The translations under genes were made by a program, and so were the position numbers. The notes beneath the pieces were generated by a model that did not search any database, had not been told where the DNA came from, and worked only from the letters and a program-made list of their open reading frames with translations. From NCBI GenBank assembly GCA_964512045.1, contig CAZEJK010000005.1:1-64000 (forward strand): a DNA stretch of 64,000 bases, read 5' to 3'. This document shows positions 24,885 to 33,883 of the stretch, piece after piece (position 1 is the first letter of the stretch; the number at the start of each line of letters is the position of its first letter). Origin of the DNA: CAZEJK01 sp964512045 (lineage in GTDB: Bacteria > Acidobacteriota > Thermoanaerobaculia > Thermoanaerobaculales > Sulfomarinibacteraceae).

Positions 24885-27560
24885 CTAGTGCGCCTCGTCC
24901 CAGGTGCGTCCGGTGCCGATATCGACCACCAGCGGGACAGAAAGCTCGATAGCGTTGACCATCTCCTCGCGGACCATCGATCCGACGGCCTCGGCAGCGC
25001 TCTCGTCCACCTCCAGCAAGAGCTCATCGTGGACCTGCAGGAGGAGCTTCTGGTCGGCAAACTCAGAGCGCAGGCGGGCGTCGACTGCGAGCATCGCGCG
25101 CTTGATGATGTCCGCAGCGGAGCCTTGCACGGGGGTGTTCACAGCGATTCGCTCCGCCTGCGAGCGCTGCACGAAGTTGCCGCTGGCGAGGTCCGGGACC
25201 GGCCGGCGCCGACCGAGGATCGTGGTCACCACACCGGAGGCACGAGCCTCCTCGAGGGTGTGCTGGCGGTACGCCTCGATCTCCGGGTAGCGTTCCTTGT
25301 ACCGCTCGATGTACGCCTTGGCGTCGCGGCGAGGAATGCCGAGGCTCTGCGCCAGCCCGAACGCGCTCTGGCCGTAGATGATCCCGAAGTTCACCGCCTT
25401 GGCGATGGAGCGCATCTCGCGGGTGACCTGATCGAGCTCGACGCCCATCAGCCCGGCTGCGGTCTGCGCGTGAACGTCCGTGCCGGATGCGAACGCCTCT
25501 GCGAGAGTGCCGGTACCGCCACATAGATGTGCCAGCACCCTGAGCTCCACCTGGGAGTAGTCAGCAGAAAGGAGGAGTCGGCCTTCCGGGGCCACGAACG
25601 CCTGCCGGATACGGCGGCCTTCTGGTGTGCGCACCGGAATGTTCTGCAGGTTCGGCTCCACTGACGAAAGGCGTCCTGTCGCCGCGGTGGTCTGCGAGAA
25701 GTGCGTGTGGATCCGTCCGGTGGCGGGGTCGATCATGCCGGGGAGCGGCTCGACGTAGGTGTTCTTGAGCTTGACCAACGAACGATGGTCGAGGATCGCC
25801 TGGGGCAACGGGTGCTCCATCGCCAGCTCGGCGAGCACAGCCTCGGCCGTGGACGGCCCGGTCTTGGTGCGTTTCAAAACGGGCAGGCCGAGACGGTCGA
25901 ACAGAATCGTCCGGAGCTGCTTGACCGAAGCGATGGTGAACTGCTCTCCAGCCAGCTCCCAGCACCGGTGCTCGGTCTCCTCGATCCGCTCGGAGAGCTC
26001 CTCGAGCAGCGTGCCGAAAAGGTCGCGGTTGACTGCGATCCCCGCATTCTCCATGCGTGCGAGCACCGGGATCAGCGGGAGCTCGAGCTCTCGATAGAGC
26101 TGCGTCAGCTGCACGCTGTCCAGCTGTTCGTCCAGGCGACGGTCGAGGAGCCACGCCACGTGGGCGTCCTCGCCAGCGTAGGCCAGCGCATCCTCTACGG
26201 GGACTGCTGCGAAGCTGTCGCGGCCGGCCACGGCCTCCTCGTACGAGATCATCTTGTGCTGAAGATGGATCAGGGCGAGGTCGTTCAGACCGTGGCTGCG
26301 CCGGTCGGGCTCGAGGAGATAGTCAGCCAGCAACGTGTCGCCGGCGATGCCACCGAGCTCGACGCCGTGGCGGGCGAGGACGTGGGAGTCGTACTTCAGG
26401 TTCTGGCCCGTGAGCGCCACCTCCGGGGCCTCAAGTAGGGGCCCGAGCACCTCGCGCACGCGACTCCAGGACAGCTGCTCCGGGCAGCCGAGGTAGCGGT
26501 GGCCAACCGGGATGTACCATGCGGTGCTGTCGTCGCAGCACACCGACAGGCCAACCAGGTCGGCGATTCTGGCCTCGAGATCCGTGGTCTCACAGTCGAC
26601 AGCGAACCGGCCCGCTGCCGCGAGCATGTCGCGGAGCTCGAGCAGTGTGGGTTCGTCGAGGACCAGGCGATACCGGTCGCGGTCGATCGCCACCATGGCG
26701 CCACCGAACTCACGCAAAAGGGAGCGGAAGCCGAGCTCTGAGAAGAGCTCGCGCGGGCGTTCGGACGGCGGCGGGTAGGTGAGCTCGAGATCGTTGAGGT
26801 CGAGATCGATCGGTACGTCGGCGCGGATCGTCGCCAGCTCCCGTGACAGGAAGGCGTTGTCACGGTCGTGCTCGAGCTTCGTGCGGACGCTGGGTGGGGT
26901 GACCTCATCGAGACGTGCGTAGAGGTCGTCGAGACCGTCGAAGGTCGCCAGGAGCTTGTGGACTCCCTTCTCCCCGATCCCCTTGACCCCCGGAATGTTG
27001 TCGGACGAGTCCCCCCAGATTCCGAGGGCGTCCGGCACCAGTCTCGGTGGGCATCCGAACTTCTCCCTGACCTCCGCTGGACCGATCCGGCGATCCTTCA
27101 TGGTGTCGAGCAGGGTCACGCGATTGGAGACGAGCTGCATCAGGTCCTTGTCGGAGCTGACGATCACCACATCCACCTCGTCGCTCCACCGTTTGGCGAG
27201 GGTCCCGATCACATCGTCCGCCTCGAAACCCTCCTCACACAGGTACGGGATCGCGAACGCCTCGGCGATGCGCGCGAAGTGCGGGATCTGCTCGACCAGA
27301 GACTCCGGCATGTCGGGACGCGTGCCCTTGTAGGACGGGAGCATCTCGTTGCGGAACGAGCCGTCCTTCGGGTCCCACACGATCGCGAGATGCCCGGGAC
27401 GTTCGTCCCGAATGAGCTTGACGAGCATGTTGGTGAACCCGTACAGCGCGTTGGTCGGCAACCCGCTCGGGCTCGTCATCCCGCCGATGGCGAAGAAGGC
27501 TCGAAAGGCGATGTTCGGTCCATCGATCAGGTACAGCGTGCGGCGGTTGGGCTCTGGCAT
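24885..27560 (-). CDS. polA: DNA polymerase I
   Basis: 891 residues with all three domains. The 5'-nuclease domain (about 1-295) has LIDGPNIAFRAFF, EADDVIGTLA, SSDKDLMQLV and GDSSDNIPGVKGIGEKG. The 3'-5' exonuclease domain has DCETTDLE, GQNLKYDSHVL and YAGEDAHVAW, so its four metal-binding acids are present and proofreading should work. The polymerase domain has DYSQVELRVLAHL, KAVNFGIIYGQSAFG and QVHDELLLEV (motifs A, B, C). ATG 27560 was chosen from the family start; its ribosome-binding site is weak. The region upstream contains repeat fragment C. Confidence 0.96.
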   Translation of the reverse strand: MPEPNRRTLYLIDGPNIAFRAFFAIGGMTSPSGLPTNALYGFTNMLVKLIRDERPGHLAIVWDPKDGSFRNEMLPSYKGTRPDMPESLVEQIPHFARIAEAFAIPYLCEEGFEADDVIGTLAKRWSDEVDVVIVSSDKDLMQLVSNRVTLLDTMKDRRIGPAEVREKFGCPPRLVPDALGIWGDSSDNIPGVKGIGEKGVHKLLATFDGLDDLYARLDEVTPPSVRTKLEHDRDNAFLSRELATIRADVPIDLDLNDLELTYPPPSERPRELFSELGFRSLLREFGGAMVAIDRDRYRLVLDEPTLLELRDMLAAAGRFAVDCETTDLEARIADLVGLSVCCDDSTAWYIPVGHRYLGCPEQLSWSRVREVLGPLLEAPEVALTGQNLKYDSHVLARHGVELGGIAGDTLLADYLLEPDRRSHGLNDLALIHLQHKMISYEEAVAGRDSFAAVPVEDALAYAGEDAHVAWLLDRRLDEQLDSVQLTQLYRELELPLIPVLARMENAGIAVNRDLFGTLLEELSERIEETEHRCWELAGEQFTIASVKQLRTILFDRLGLPVLKRTKTGPSTAEAVLAELAMEHPLPQAILDHRSLVKLKNTYVEPLPGMIDPATGRIHTHFSQTTAATGRLSSVEPNLQNIPVRTPEGRRIRQAFVAPEGRLLLSADYSQVELRVLAHLCGGTGTLAEAFASGTDVHAQTAAGLMGVELDQVTREMRSIAKAVNFGIIYGQSAFGLAQSLGIPRRDAKAYIERYKERYPEIEAYRQHTLEEARASGVVTTILGRRRPVPDLASGNFVQRSQAERIAVNTPVQGSAADIIKRAMLAVDARLRSEFADQKLLLQVHDELLLEVDESAAEAVGSMVREEMVNAIELSVPLVVDIGTGRTWDEAH

Positions 27561-27644
27561 ACGCCAAGTCTCGCACAGAACCGGGGGATTGAGGCATTGT
27601 GGCGGGGCGGGCATAGCACGCAGCGAGACTGCGAGGCATCCGCT

Positions 27645-27727
27645 GGGATCCGGCCGTCGGGACCGGGCTGTGGCGTCGTCGCTCCTACGAGTGAGACTGG
27701 GAGGGTGGGGGAGCTCATACCCAACGT
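27645..27727 (+). repeat. Intergenic modular repeat, fragment C
   Basis: Two modules of the repeat family in one fragment. 27645-27666 (GGGATCCGGCCGTCGGGACCGG) matches the GC-rich module of copies D and E. 27703-27724 is a 22-base identical match to the reverse complement of 39504-39525 in copy B. It has no CTTCGA palindrome. It occupies the gap between polA and the protease gene. Confidence 0.75.
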
Positions 27728-27801
27728 CCAACGCGGCCGCGAGCCGCAACCAGATGATGCTCCGGTGCTTGCGGTCCTGCGGCCGCATTGGGTGAGAAAA
27801 G

Positions 27802-27830
27802 CCCGGGGGGCCGTGAGGCGGCCCCCCGGG
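27802..27830 (-). terminator. Rho-independent terminator of the protease gene
   Basis: An 11-bp perfect stem (cccggggggcc / ggccccccggg) with a 7-nt loop. Read on the minus strand it is followed by TTTTCTC, a usable U-tract. It lies 31 bp beyond the stop of the 27861-30914 gene. This is the clearest terminator in the window. Confidence 0.88.
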
Positions 27831-27860
27831 ATAGATTCGAGATGCTGTGGCGGTGGCGCT

Positions 27861-30800
27861 CTACTCGATCACGACCGGGATCGTGGTCGGATCACCCGTG
27901 ACCTCATCCACCACCGAGCCGTACGCCCAGACCTCACCGCCCACGGTCAGGACCTCGACGGTGGCCCATGCCATCGGCTGGATGCCGGCTCCGGCTTTTT
28001 CGAACGCGCGATTGATCTGGAACCACCCGTTTGCGGGGACTGTCGGGTTCTGGTCGCCGCCCACCTGGGCGCCGGTGGAGTCGTACAGGCGGACCCGAAC
28101 CTGGCACGGCGCCTCCGTCAGGTTGACGAAGCCGATGTTGGTGCGGAACGCCGATGTCCGCTTGAGCTGCGGCAGGAGGCCGATGGTGCCGTCGGTCAGC
28201 CCTTCGCCGACGAGCACGCCCGGCAGGAACTGGCCGAAGGTGCCGGAGGCGGACTCGTTGAACGTCCGCGCCGTGACCAGCAGGGGCTGATCAGAGCTGA
28301 CACTGACGCTGCCTGAGGATGTGGAGGCGAGCCCGAACAGAGAGACGGCGACGTCTTCCCACTCGGCGATCTCACCGTTACCCAGCGCCACCTCTTCGCT
28401 CAATGCTCCGTCCCCGTGATGGTACGTCACGGTGAGCGTGGCCGGCGCCCCGGATCGGTTGGTTACGGCCACGTTGGAGCGCCAGTTGGTGCCGGCGGCC
28501 CCCGGCGCGTGAGCGATGCCGGCGATCATGTAGCGGTACGAGGCACCGCTCGCGGAGTCCATCAGCACCGGAACCGTCGTCGGATCGCCGGTGAGCTCGT
28601 CGACCACCGAGCCGTACGCCCACATCCGTCCCTGCGCCGATGCCATCTCGACGGTGGCGTAGGCCACGTTCTGCTGGCCGGTGCCCGCGAACGCGTCGTT
28701 GACCTGGAACCATGCGTGAGCCGGAACAGAGATCGGCGGCTGCATGCCGAGGTCCTGGCCGTTGGCGTCGTACAGCCGGTAGCGAACGAAGATCGACTCG
28801 TCGCTCAGGTTGACGAAGCCCACATTGGTGCGGAAGGCGTCGTTGGACTTGAGCTGTGGGAGGATCCCGACCTCACCGAACGCCAGGCCGCCGTCGACCG
28901 GCTCACCCGGCAGGAACTGGCCGAACGTGCCGTCATCGCTCTGGTTGAACGTACGGGCAGTGACATGGACCGGGACGTCCGATGCAACCACCACCGAGCC
29001 TGCGGACGTTGACTGGATCCCGAACAGGCTGGAGACCACGTCCTCCCACTCGATGGAGGCGTTCGGCGCCAGAACGGTCGAGGCGGTGGCGACCTGGTCG
29101 CCGTAGAAGAACCGGAGCTCGAGGGTTGCAGCGGTGCTCGAGCGGTTCAGCACCGCCAGGTTCGAACGCCAGTTGGTTCCTGCGGCGCCCGGCGAGCGAG
29201 CGATGCCCGCGACGGTGTAGGTGTTGGTTCCCACTGGTGGCGAAACCGACACAGCCAGGGTGTTCGACCACTCGGAGCCCACCAGCCCGTCGCCCTGGCC
29301 CAGGGTGGCGCGGACGCGGTAGTAGAGCACCACGGCCTGCTCGATGGTCTCGACCACCTCGCTCGAGACGCCTTGAACGGTGCGCGTGGTGGCGTCGGTG
29401 AACGCCGCGTCGGTGGCGCGCTCCAGCTGATATGCGTCGTCCTGGCTCGTGGCATCCCAGGTGAGCACGAACGGTACCCCGGAGGCTGCTTCGCTCGGTC
29501 CGTTCAGCTCGGGGGCGTCCGGTACGCCGAGCCAGTCGGCGAGGTGGACGTACGAGCGCGACAGCGCTCCGTCAACCTCGGCGTTGTCGTAGTCGCACGG
29601 GTCCTCGACGTTGGGGCCGCAGGCTCCGAGCAGCTGGCCGATGACCAGTCCGTCCGCGGTCACCGTCGGGGAGCCGGAGCTGCCACCGATGGTGCCGCCT
29701 TCGACCGGTCGGCTGTAGACGAAGTACGGCCGGCGCAGACCCGTGCACTGTCCCGCAAAGACATCCACCGTGGACGCGGAGTAGTGCTGCGGGCGACCAC
29801 TCGGATGCGACAGGCGGAAGAGCTCGGTGCCGTGCGGGAGGGTCGCGGTTGTCCAGCCCAAGAAGAACCGGTTCTCTGGCAGTGAGCTGAGCTCTAGGAA
29901 GGTCACGTCCGTCTGCTCCGAGGTGGCCAGCAGCGTGGAGCCACTGACGTTCGGGAAGTTGAACAGCGGATCGATCGGACCCTCGCACTCGTCTCGGTAG
30001 TAGTCGAAGTAGGCGCTGATCGAAGTGGCGCCTTCCTCTGTCGACAGGCAGTGGTTGGCGGTCAGCAGGTAGGCGCGGTTGGTGCTCGGATCGCCGTCAG
30101 CAAGCAGGGCGCCGGAGCACAGGCCCGAGAACCCGCCATCGATGAACTGGAGTCTGGCCACCGCTCGCCTGTAGTCGTCGAACATCGGGATCGGGTCTTG
30201 TTCGATGCAAGCGGCGTCGATCAAGCACTCCTCACCTGCGATCTTCAAGTCCACCTGCCGATCGGCCGTGATCGGGCGCCCTCGGCTGTCCAGTGGGAAG
30301 ATCTCGGCCACGCGCGAGATCGTGAACCCCGTCGTGCCGGCTGTGGCGAGCGCTTCGGCCGGGAGCTCGACCTCGAGCCAGACTGTGCTGGCGTGGACCG
30401 GAGGGGTCCACAGGCCACCGGCAGGATCGACGAGCTCGATACCGAATGGTCGGGCCGGCTCCTGGCCCGGCCCCCACGCCCACAGGCGCGCATCGTTCGG
30501 CAGCTCGACAGCGTCCAGACGAACGCGGACGGAGTGTGCCTCCTCGACGACGATCTCGGTGCCCCATACCAAGGTCCCGGTCTCGCTCCTCCGCAGGGTT
30601 TCAGCGTTCAAGCGGACCGTCTGGGTGGTCTCGAGGTGACGGACGAACCCGTTGCGTACCGGGACGCTTCCCGCGGTGTTCCAGTCGCCGATCTCCTCGA
30701 TCCTTTCGCCCTCCACGATCCTGGCGGGTTCAAGCTCGACCACGGGAGCGGAACGCTCGACCTGGGCCAGTCTGAGTGGCGGTGGAGCCGGTGCGGATGT

Positions 30801-30914
30801 CAGGTTCGGCTGCGGCGCAGCCTCCTCTGGAAGGACTGTGTGTGCGCTGGCGCCGCTTGCGAGGGTGCAGATCGCGATCAGCGCGACCGACACGCTCAAA
30901 GCTCGAAGTTGCAT
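27861..30914 (-). CDS. Large secreted trypsin-like serine protease with tandem C-terminal domains
   Basis: 1017 residues with a signal peptide (ALIACTLASGASA-type; cut near ASA). Residues ~50-220 are a beta-rich prodomain-like region. Residues ~240-470 are a trypsin-fold protease with all three catalytic residues: CSGALL and LTANHC (His), TDVTFLEL (Asp), GGSSGSP (Ser). A fibronectin III-like stretch follows (about 475-580). The C-terminal ~430 residues are two copies of one ~215-residue unit beginning VAGIARSPGAAGTNWRS and IAGIAHAPGAAGTNWRS, each ending GSVVDE-TGDPTT-PV. ATG 30914 has GGAGG upstream. The enzyme probably acts outside the cell; the repeats are likely beta-rich adhesion or anchoring modules. 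Confidence 0.88.
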   Translation of the reverse strand: MQLRALSVSVALIAICTLASGASAHTVLPEEAAPQPNLTSAPAPPPLRLAQVERSAPVVELEPARIVEGERIEEIGDWNTAGSVPVRNGFVRHLETTQTVRLNAETLRRSETGTLVWGTEIVVEEAHSVRVRLDAVELPNDARLWAWGPGQEPARPFGIELVDPAGGLWTPPVHASTVWLEVELPAEALATAGTTGFTISRVAEIFPLDSRGRPITADRQVDLKIAGEECLIDAACIEQDPIPMFDDYRRAVARLQFIDGGFSGLCSGALLADGDPSTNRAYLLTANHCLSTEEGATSISAYFDYYRDECEGPIDPLFNFPNVSGSTLLATSEQTDVTFLELSSLPENRFFLGWTTATLPHGTELFRLSHPSGRPQHYSASTVDVFAGQCTGLRRPYFVYSRPVEGGTIGGSSGSPTVTADGLVIGQLLGACGPNVEDPCDYDNAEVDGALSRSYVHLADWLGVPDAPELNGPSEAASGVPFVLTWDATSQDDAYQLERATDAAFTDATTRTVQGVSSEVVETIEQAVVLYYRVRATLGQGDGLVGSEWSNTLAVSVSPPVGTNTYTVAGIARSPGAAGTNWRSNLAVLNRSSTAATLELRFFYGDQVATASTVLAPNASIEWEDVVSSLFGIQSTSAGSVVVASDVPVHVTARTFNQSDDGTFGQFLPGEPVDGGLAFGEVGILPQLKSNDAFRTNVGFVNLSDESIFVRYRLYDANGQDLGMQPPISVPAHAWFQVNDAFAGTGQQNVAYATVEMASAQGRMWAYGSVVDELTGDPTTVPVLMDSASGASYRYMIAGIAHAPGAAGTNWRSNVAVTNRSGAPATLTVTYHHGDGALSEEVALGNGEIAEWEDVAVSLFGLASTSSGSVSVSSDQPLLVTARTFNESASGTFGQFLPGVLVGEGLTDGTIGLLPQLKRTSAFRTNIGFVNLTEAPCQVRVRLYDSTGAQVGGDQNPTVPANGWFQINRAFEKAGAGIQPMAWATVEVLTVGGEVWAYGSVVDEVTGDPTTIPVVIE

Positions 30915-31098
30915 GGTCAAGCCTCCATGTTTGGACGTCGAGAACCGGCGGGATCTGAGGGTCTGCGGAGCACAGAACGAGACCTCCGGATCGTCGTCGT
31001 GAAAATCGGCTTCATCCTACGGTGGCGCATCGGCGAAGTCCAGAGCGGAACGTGACGCCGGGCACGCAGGACCTCGTGCACGGCTGTGTTCGCCGGGT

Positions 31099-31127
31099 TT
31101 GACACGTAGTGGACCACGACATAGCAT
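31099..31127 (+). promoter_or_regulatory. Probable aroB promoter
   Basis: TTGACA at 31099-31104, a 17-bp spacer and TAGCAT at 31122-31127. The -35 is consensus and the -10 matches four of six. The predicted transcript starts about 105 bases before the aroB start. It lies in the 326-bp divergent gap between the protease gene and aroB; I see no other feature in that gap. Confidence 0.5.
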
Positions 31128-31240
31128 CCGCTGGTCGAGGCCTCCATACGGGAGAACAGGCGCATGCAGCCGGATCATCCGCAGCTGCGTTGGCGGGAGG
31201 AGCATCGACAACGCGCGATCGGGCGGAGGTTTCCAGAGTG

Positions 31241-32335
31241 ATGTCGACCATGCCGAGCCAGTTCGAGCTGCGCGTAGAGCAGGGTTACGAGCAGCAGGTG
31301 GTGATCGGCCACGATGCGCTGTCGCTGCTGGGCTCTGTCTGGCCAGAGTCGGCGGCTCGTGCGGTGATCGTCGCCGATCAGCGGGTGTTCGCTCTTCACG
31401 GTGATCGCCTGAGTGCCGCGTTGGCGCCGTTGGCCGACGTGCTGCCTGCAGTCACCTTTCCGCCGGGCGAGCCGTCGAAGAATCGGGCCGTCGCGGTTCA
31501 GATCGAGGATCAGCTGCTGGAGGCGCCGATCCGGCGCAACGACGTGATTGTGGCGTTCGGAGGGGGCGTGGCGACGGATCTGGTCGGCTACGTCGCGTCG
31601 CGTCTGCTCCGCGGGGTATCGCTCATCAACGTTCCGACGACCGTCATGGCGATGGTGGATGCGGCGCTGGGTGGCAAGACTGCCATTGATGTCCCGGCCG
31701 GCAAGAACCTCCTCGGGACGTTCTACTGGCCGAGGACGGTCATCGGGGATCCGCGATGGCTGGCAACGCTGCCGGTCAGCGAGATCCGTTCGGGTCTGGC
31801 CGAGGTCGTCAAGCACGCTGTCATCGAGGATGTGGGCCTGCTCGAGCGGCTCGAGGGGCTGTCGCTCGATGGTAGTACGCCGAGCACGGATGCTCTGGCC
31901 GGGCTGATGGCGCGGGCAGCAGCGGTCAAGGTGGAGGTGGTGCGCTCGGATCCGTACGAGCGGGGACGCCGCCGCGTGCTCAACTTTGGACATACCGTGG
32001 CGCACGGTATCGAGGCCGCCCTTGGGTATGCGCTGTCACACGGTGAGGCCGTCTCCATCGGCATGGCGGTGGAGGCGAGGGTCGCCGAACGGCGACTGGG
32101 CTTCCCGGCTGGTGATCGGCAGCGTTTGCTCGATGTGCTGCGCCATCTCGGGCTTCCCGTGGAGCCGCCGGTGCACTTCACCGATGCGGTGGAGTGGATG
32201 CAGCGTGACAAGAAGAACCTGGACGTGTCCGTGCGCGTCAGTCTCCCCCGGAGGTTGGGGGAGATGGAGCCGGCCGATGGCGTCTGGTCAACCTCCGTTC
32301 CGCTGGAGGTGCTCGAGGAGTGCTGGTATGGGTGA
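31241..32335 (+). CDS. aroB: 3-dehydroquinate synthase
   Basis: 364 residues. Converts DAHP to 3-dehydroquinate, step two of the shikimate pathway, using NAD+ and a divalent metal. Family motifs are FGGGVATDLVGYVAS, VPTTVMAMVDAALGGKTAID, KNLLGTFYWPRTVI, the metal ligands in LAEVVKHAVI and NFGHTVAHGIE, and the later HGEAVSIGM. ATG 31241 is chosen; GTG 31238 has slightly better spacing to GGAGG at 31225. The frame is open to 31109 but that part is unlike AroB. aroK overlaps its 3' end by 8 nt. Confidence 0.95.
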   Translation: MSTMPSQFELRVEQGYEQQVVIGHDALSLLGSVWPESAARAVIVADQRVFALHGDRLSAALAPLADVLPAVTFPPGEPSKNRAVAVQIEDQLLEAPIRRNDVIVAFGGGVATDLVGYVASRLLRGVSLINVPTTVMAMVDAALGGKTAIDVPAGKNLLGTFYWPRTVIGDPRWLATLPVSEIRSGLAEVVKHAVIEDVGLLERLEGLSLDGSTPSTDALAGLMARAAAVKVEVVRSDPYERGRRRVLNFGHTVAHGIEAALGYALSHGEAVSIGMAVEARVAERRLGFPAGDRQRLLDVLRHLGLPVEPPVHFTDAVEWMQRDKKNLDVSVRVSLPRRLGEMEPADGVWSTSVPLEVLEECWYG

Positions 32336-32852
32336 GCGGCCAGAACGGACCGGACAGATTGCGCTGGTGGGTCTGCGTGGAAGCGGCAAGAGCGTCGTCG
32401 CCCGGGCCGTTGCTGATGACTTGGGTTGGGACGTGATCGATACGGACCTCGAGGTCGAACGCCGCTTGGGGCCGATCGCCGATCTGTTCGCACGCGGTCG
32501 TGAGGCAGAGTTCCGCGCTGAGGAGCAGCGTCAGCTGCTGGCGGCGCTGAGCTGCCGGTCGACAGTGGTGGCCACTGGTGGTGGAGCCGTGATGGCGGCG
32601 AACAGCCGAGCGGTCCTTCGAGATGTCTTCTGTGTCTGGCTGTGGGCCGATCCGGAGATCTTGGTGGCCAGAACGCAGGGGTCGGAGCGACCCGCGCTGA
32701 CGACTCTCGGCGCGCTGGATGAGGTCCGGACCGTGCTGGATCAGCGCTGGCGGGCGTACGCAGACGTCGCCGATATGGCCATCGATTCGGGACGATACGA
32801 GGTCGAAGCCGTCGCCAGGATCGTAGCGGCCGCGTGGGCTGCTTCCCGTTAG
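32328..32852 (+). CDS. aroK: Shikimate kinase
   Basis: 174 residues, normal length. Walker A LVGLRGSGKSVVAR, the shikimate-binding acids in VIDTDLEVERR, arginine in AEFRAEEQ, and the ATGGGAVM glycine triplet are present. Phosphorylates shikimate with ATP. Its ATG lies inside the last codons of aroB, so the two are translationally coupled; this adjacent pair of shikimate-pathway genes is common. Confidence 0.95.
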   Translation: MGERPERTGQIALVGLRGSGKSVVARAVADDLGWDVIDTDLEVERRLGPIADLFARGREAEFRAEEQRQLLAALSCRSTVVATGGGAVMAANSRAVLRDVFCVWLWADPEILVARTQGSERPALTTLGALDEVRTVLDQRWRAYADVADMAIDSGRYEVEAVARIVAAAWAASR

Positions 32853-32954
32853 GCAGGCGTAGCACTCCGCGGCGAGGCACCGGGAGGTTCGTGCTCCGCG
32901 GTGCATGAACACGTGGTCGCTGTGAGATGATCGACGGGGAAGGGAGGCGGCGCC

Positions 32955-33320
32955 ATGGAGAAGGTCCTGATTTTAGGGTGCAAGCGGTCCATGGATGACG
33001 TGTGTATCGGGTGCTCACGGTGTCTGGTGGCGTTCAACCGTCGGGAGGGCGCGTTCGCTCGCTACGCAGACACGGAGGTGGAGCTGATCGGTCTGCTCAA
33101 CTGTGGCGACTGCCCCGGTGCCGGCATCGTGCCCCGTCTGGCGCAGGTGAAGCTGTGGAACGCGCCGATGCAAGAGAAGGTGACGGCGGTTCATATCGCA
33201 CCGTGCATTCTCGATCACTGTCCGTATGCCGAGACGTTGTCCGCGAAGATCAAGGCAAAGTCCGGGGTCGAGGTCATCGAAGGGACCCACCCCTACATAC
33301 CGGAGAACATCTTCGCGTAG
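32955..33320 (+). CDS. CGGC-domain protein
   Basis: 121 residues, rich in cysteine: LILGCKRSMDDVCIGCSRCL, LLNCGDCPGAGIV and IAPCILDHCPYAE. This matches the CGGC-domain family (a predicted metal- or Fe-S-binding domain of unknown function) found in anaerobes and archaea. No signal peptide, so cytoplasmic. It follows aroK by about 100 bp; a link to shikimate metabolism is not evident. Confidence 0.8.
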   Translation: MEKVLILGCKRSMDDVCIGCSRCLVAFNRREGAFARYADTEVELIGLLNCGDCPGAGIVPRLAQVKLWNAPMQEKVTAVHIAPCILDHCPYAETLSAKIKAKSGVEVIEGTHPYIPENIFA

Positions 33321-33451
33321 AGGGGCCGCGCTCCCGGGCTCGTGTCGGAAATGCCGCTGAACGCACGTTAGGTTTTCCGGAGCACGCCATCGGTGACTGC
33401 GGGGTACCTGGGTACGCCGGTACTGCCAGCGGCGAGCATGGAGGTCGCACG

Positions 33452-33865
33452 ATGAAGGCTGAGCGAGCGTGGACTTTTGACGACGACGGGGTCGGGATCT
33501 CGGACTCCGCGCTGTTTGATGCGGTCAACCGGCGTCTGGAGGCCACTGTACAGCCACACCACTTCTGGGGGACGTGGCGGGATCTGGTCTCCTGGGTGCG
33601 AGGCGAGATGTACACGGCGAGCGATGAGGAGCGGCTGCAAGTCTTTCGGATGATCCGGGAGGCCGGCCTGTTCCCGGAGAGCGCGGCGTCGTTTCTGATT
33701 GTCCGGACCCTGCAGCGGCTGGCGCCGCCCCTTCGGGACGGTGAGGAGCTGGCCCAGTGGTTGCGGGAGCGCGATGAGCGTCGGCTGGCGACTCGGCTGG
33801 AGGCCGACCCGGAGGAGTTCCTCCGTGAGATGAGCTTGGGTCGGGATCTGTTTCTGGAGGCGTGA
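33452..33865 (+). CDS. Hypothetical protein, 137 residues
   Basis: Unrecognised. An AGGT-type site (catggaggtcgcac) precedes ATG 33452. The protein is acidic-basic mixed, predicted mainly helical, with a Trp-rich stretch (HFWGTWRDLVSWVRGEM) and an Arg/Glu-rich C-terminus (ERDERRLATRLEADPEEFLREM). No signal peptide, helix-turn-helix or metal motif is visible. It ends 18 bp from the end of the convergent deacetylase gene. Confidence 0.6.
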   Translation: MKAERAWTFDDDGVGISDSALFDAVNRRLEATVQPHHFWGTWRDLVSWVRGEMYTASDEERLQVFRMIREAGLFPESAASFLIVRTLQRLAPPLRDGEELAQWLRERDERRLATRLEADPEEFLREMSLGRDLFLEA

Positions 33866-33883
33866 TGCGTGCCCGCGGTGCCT

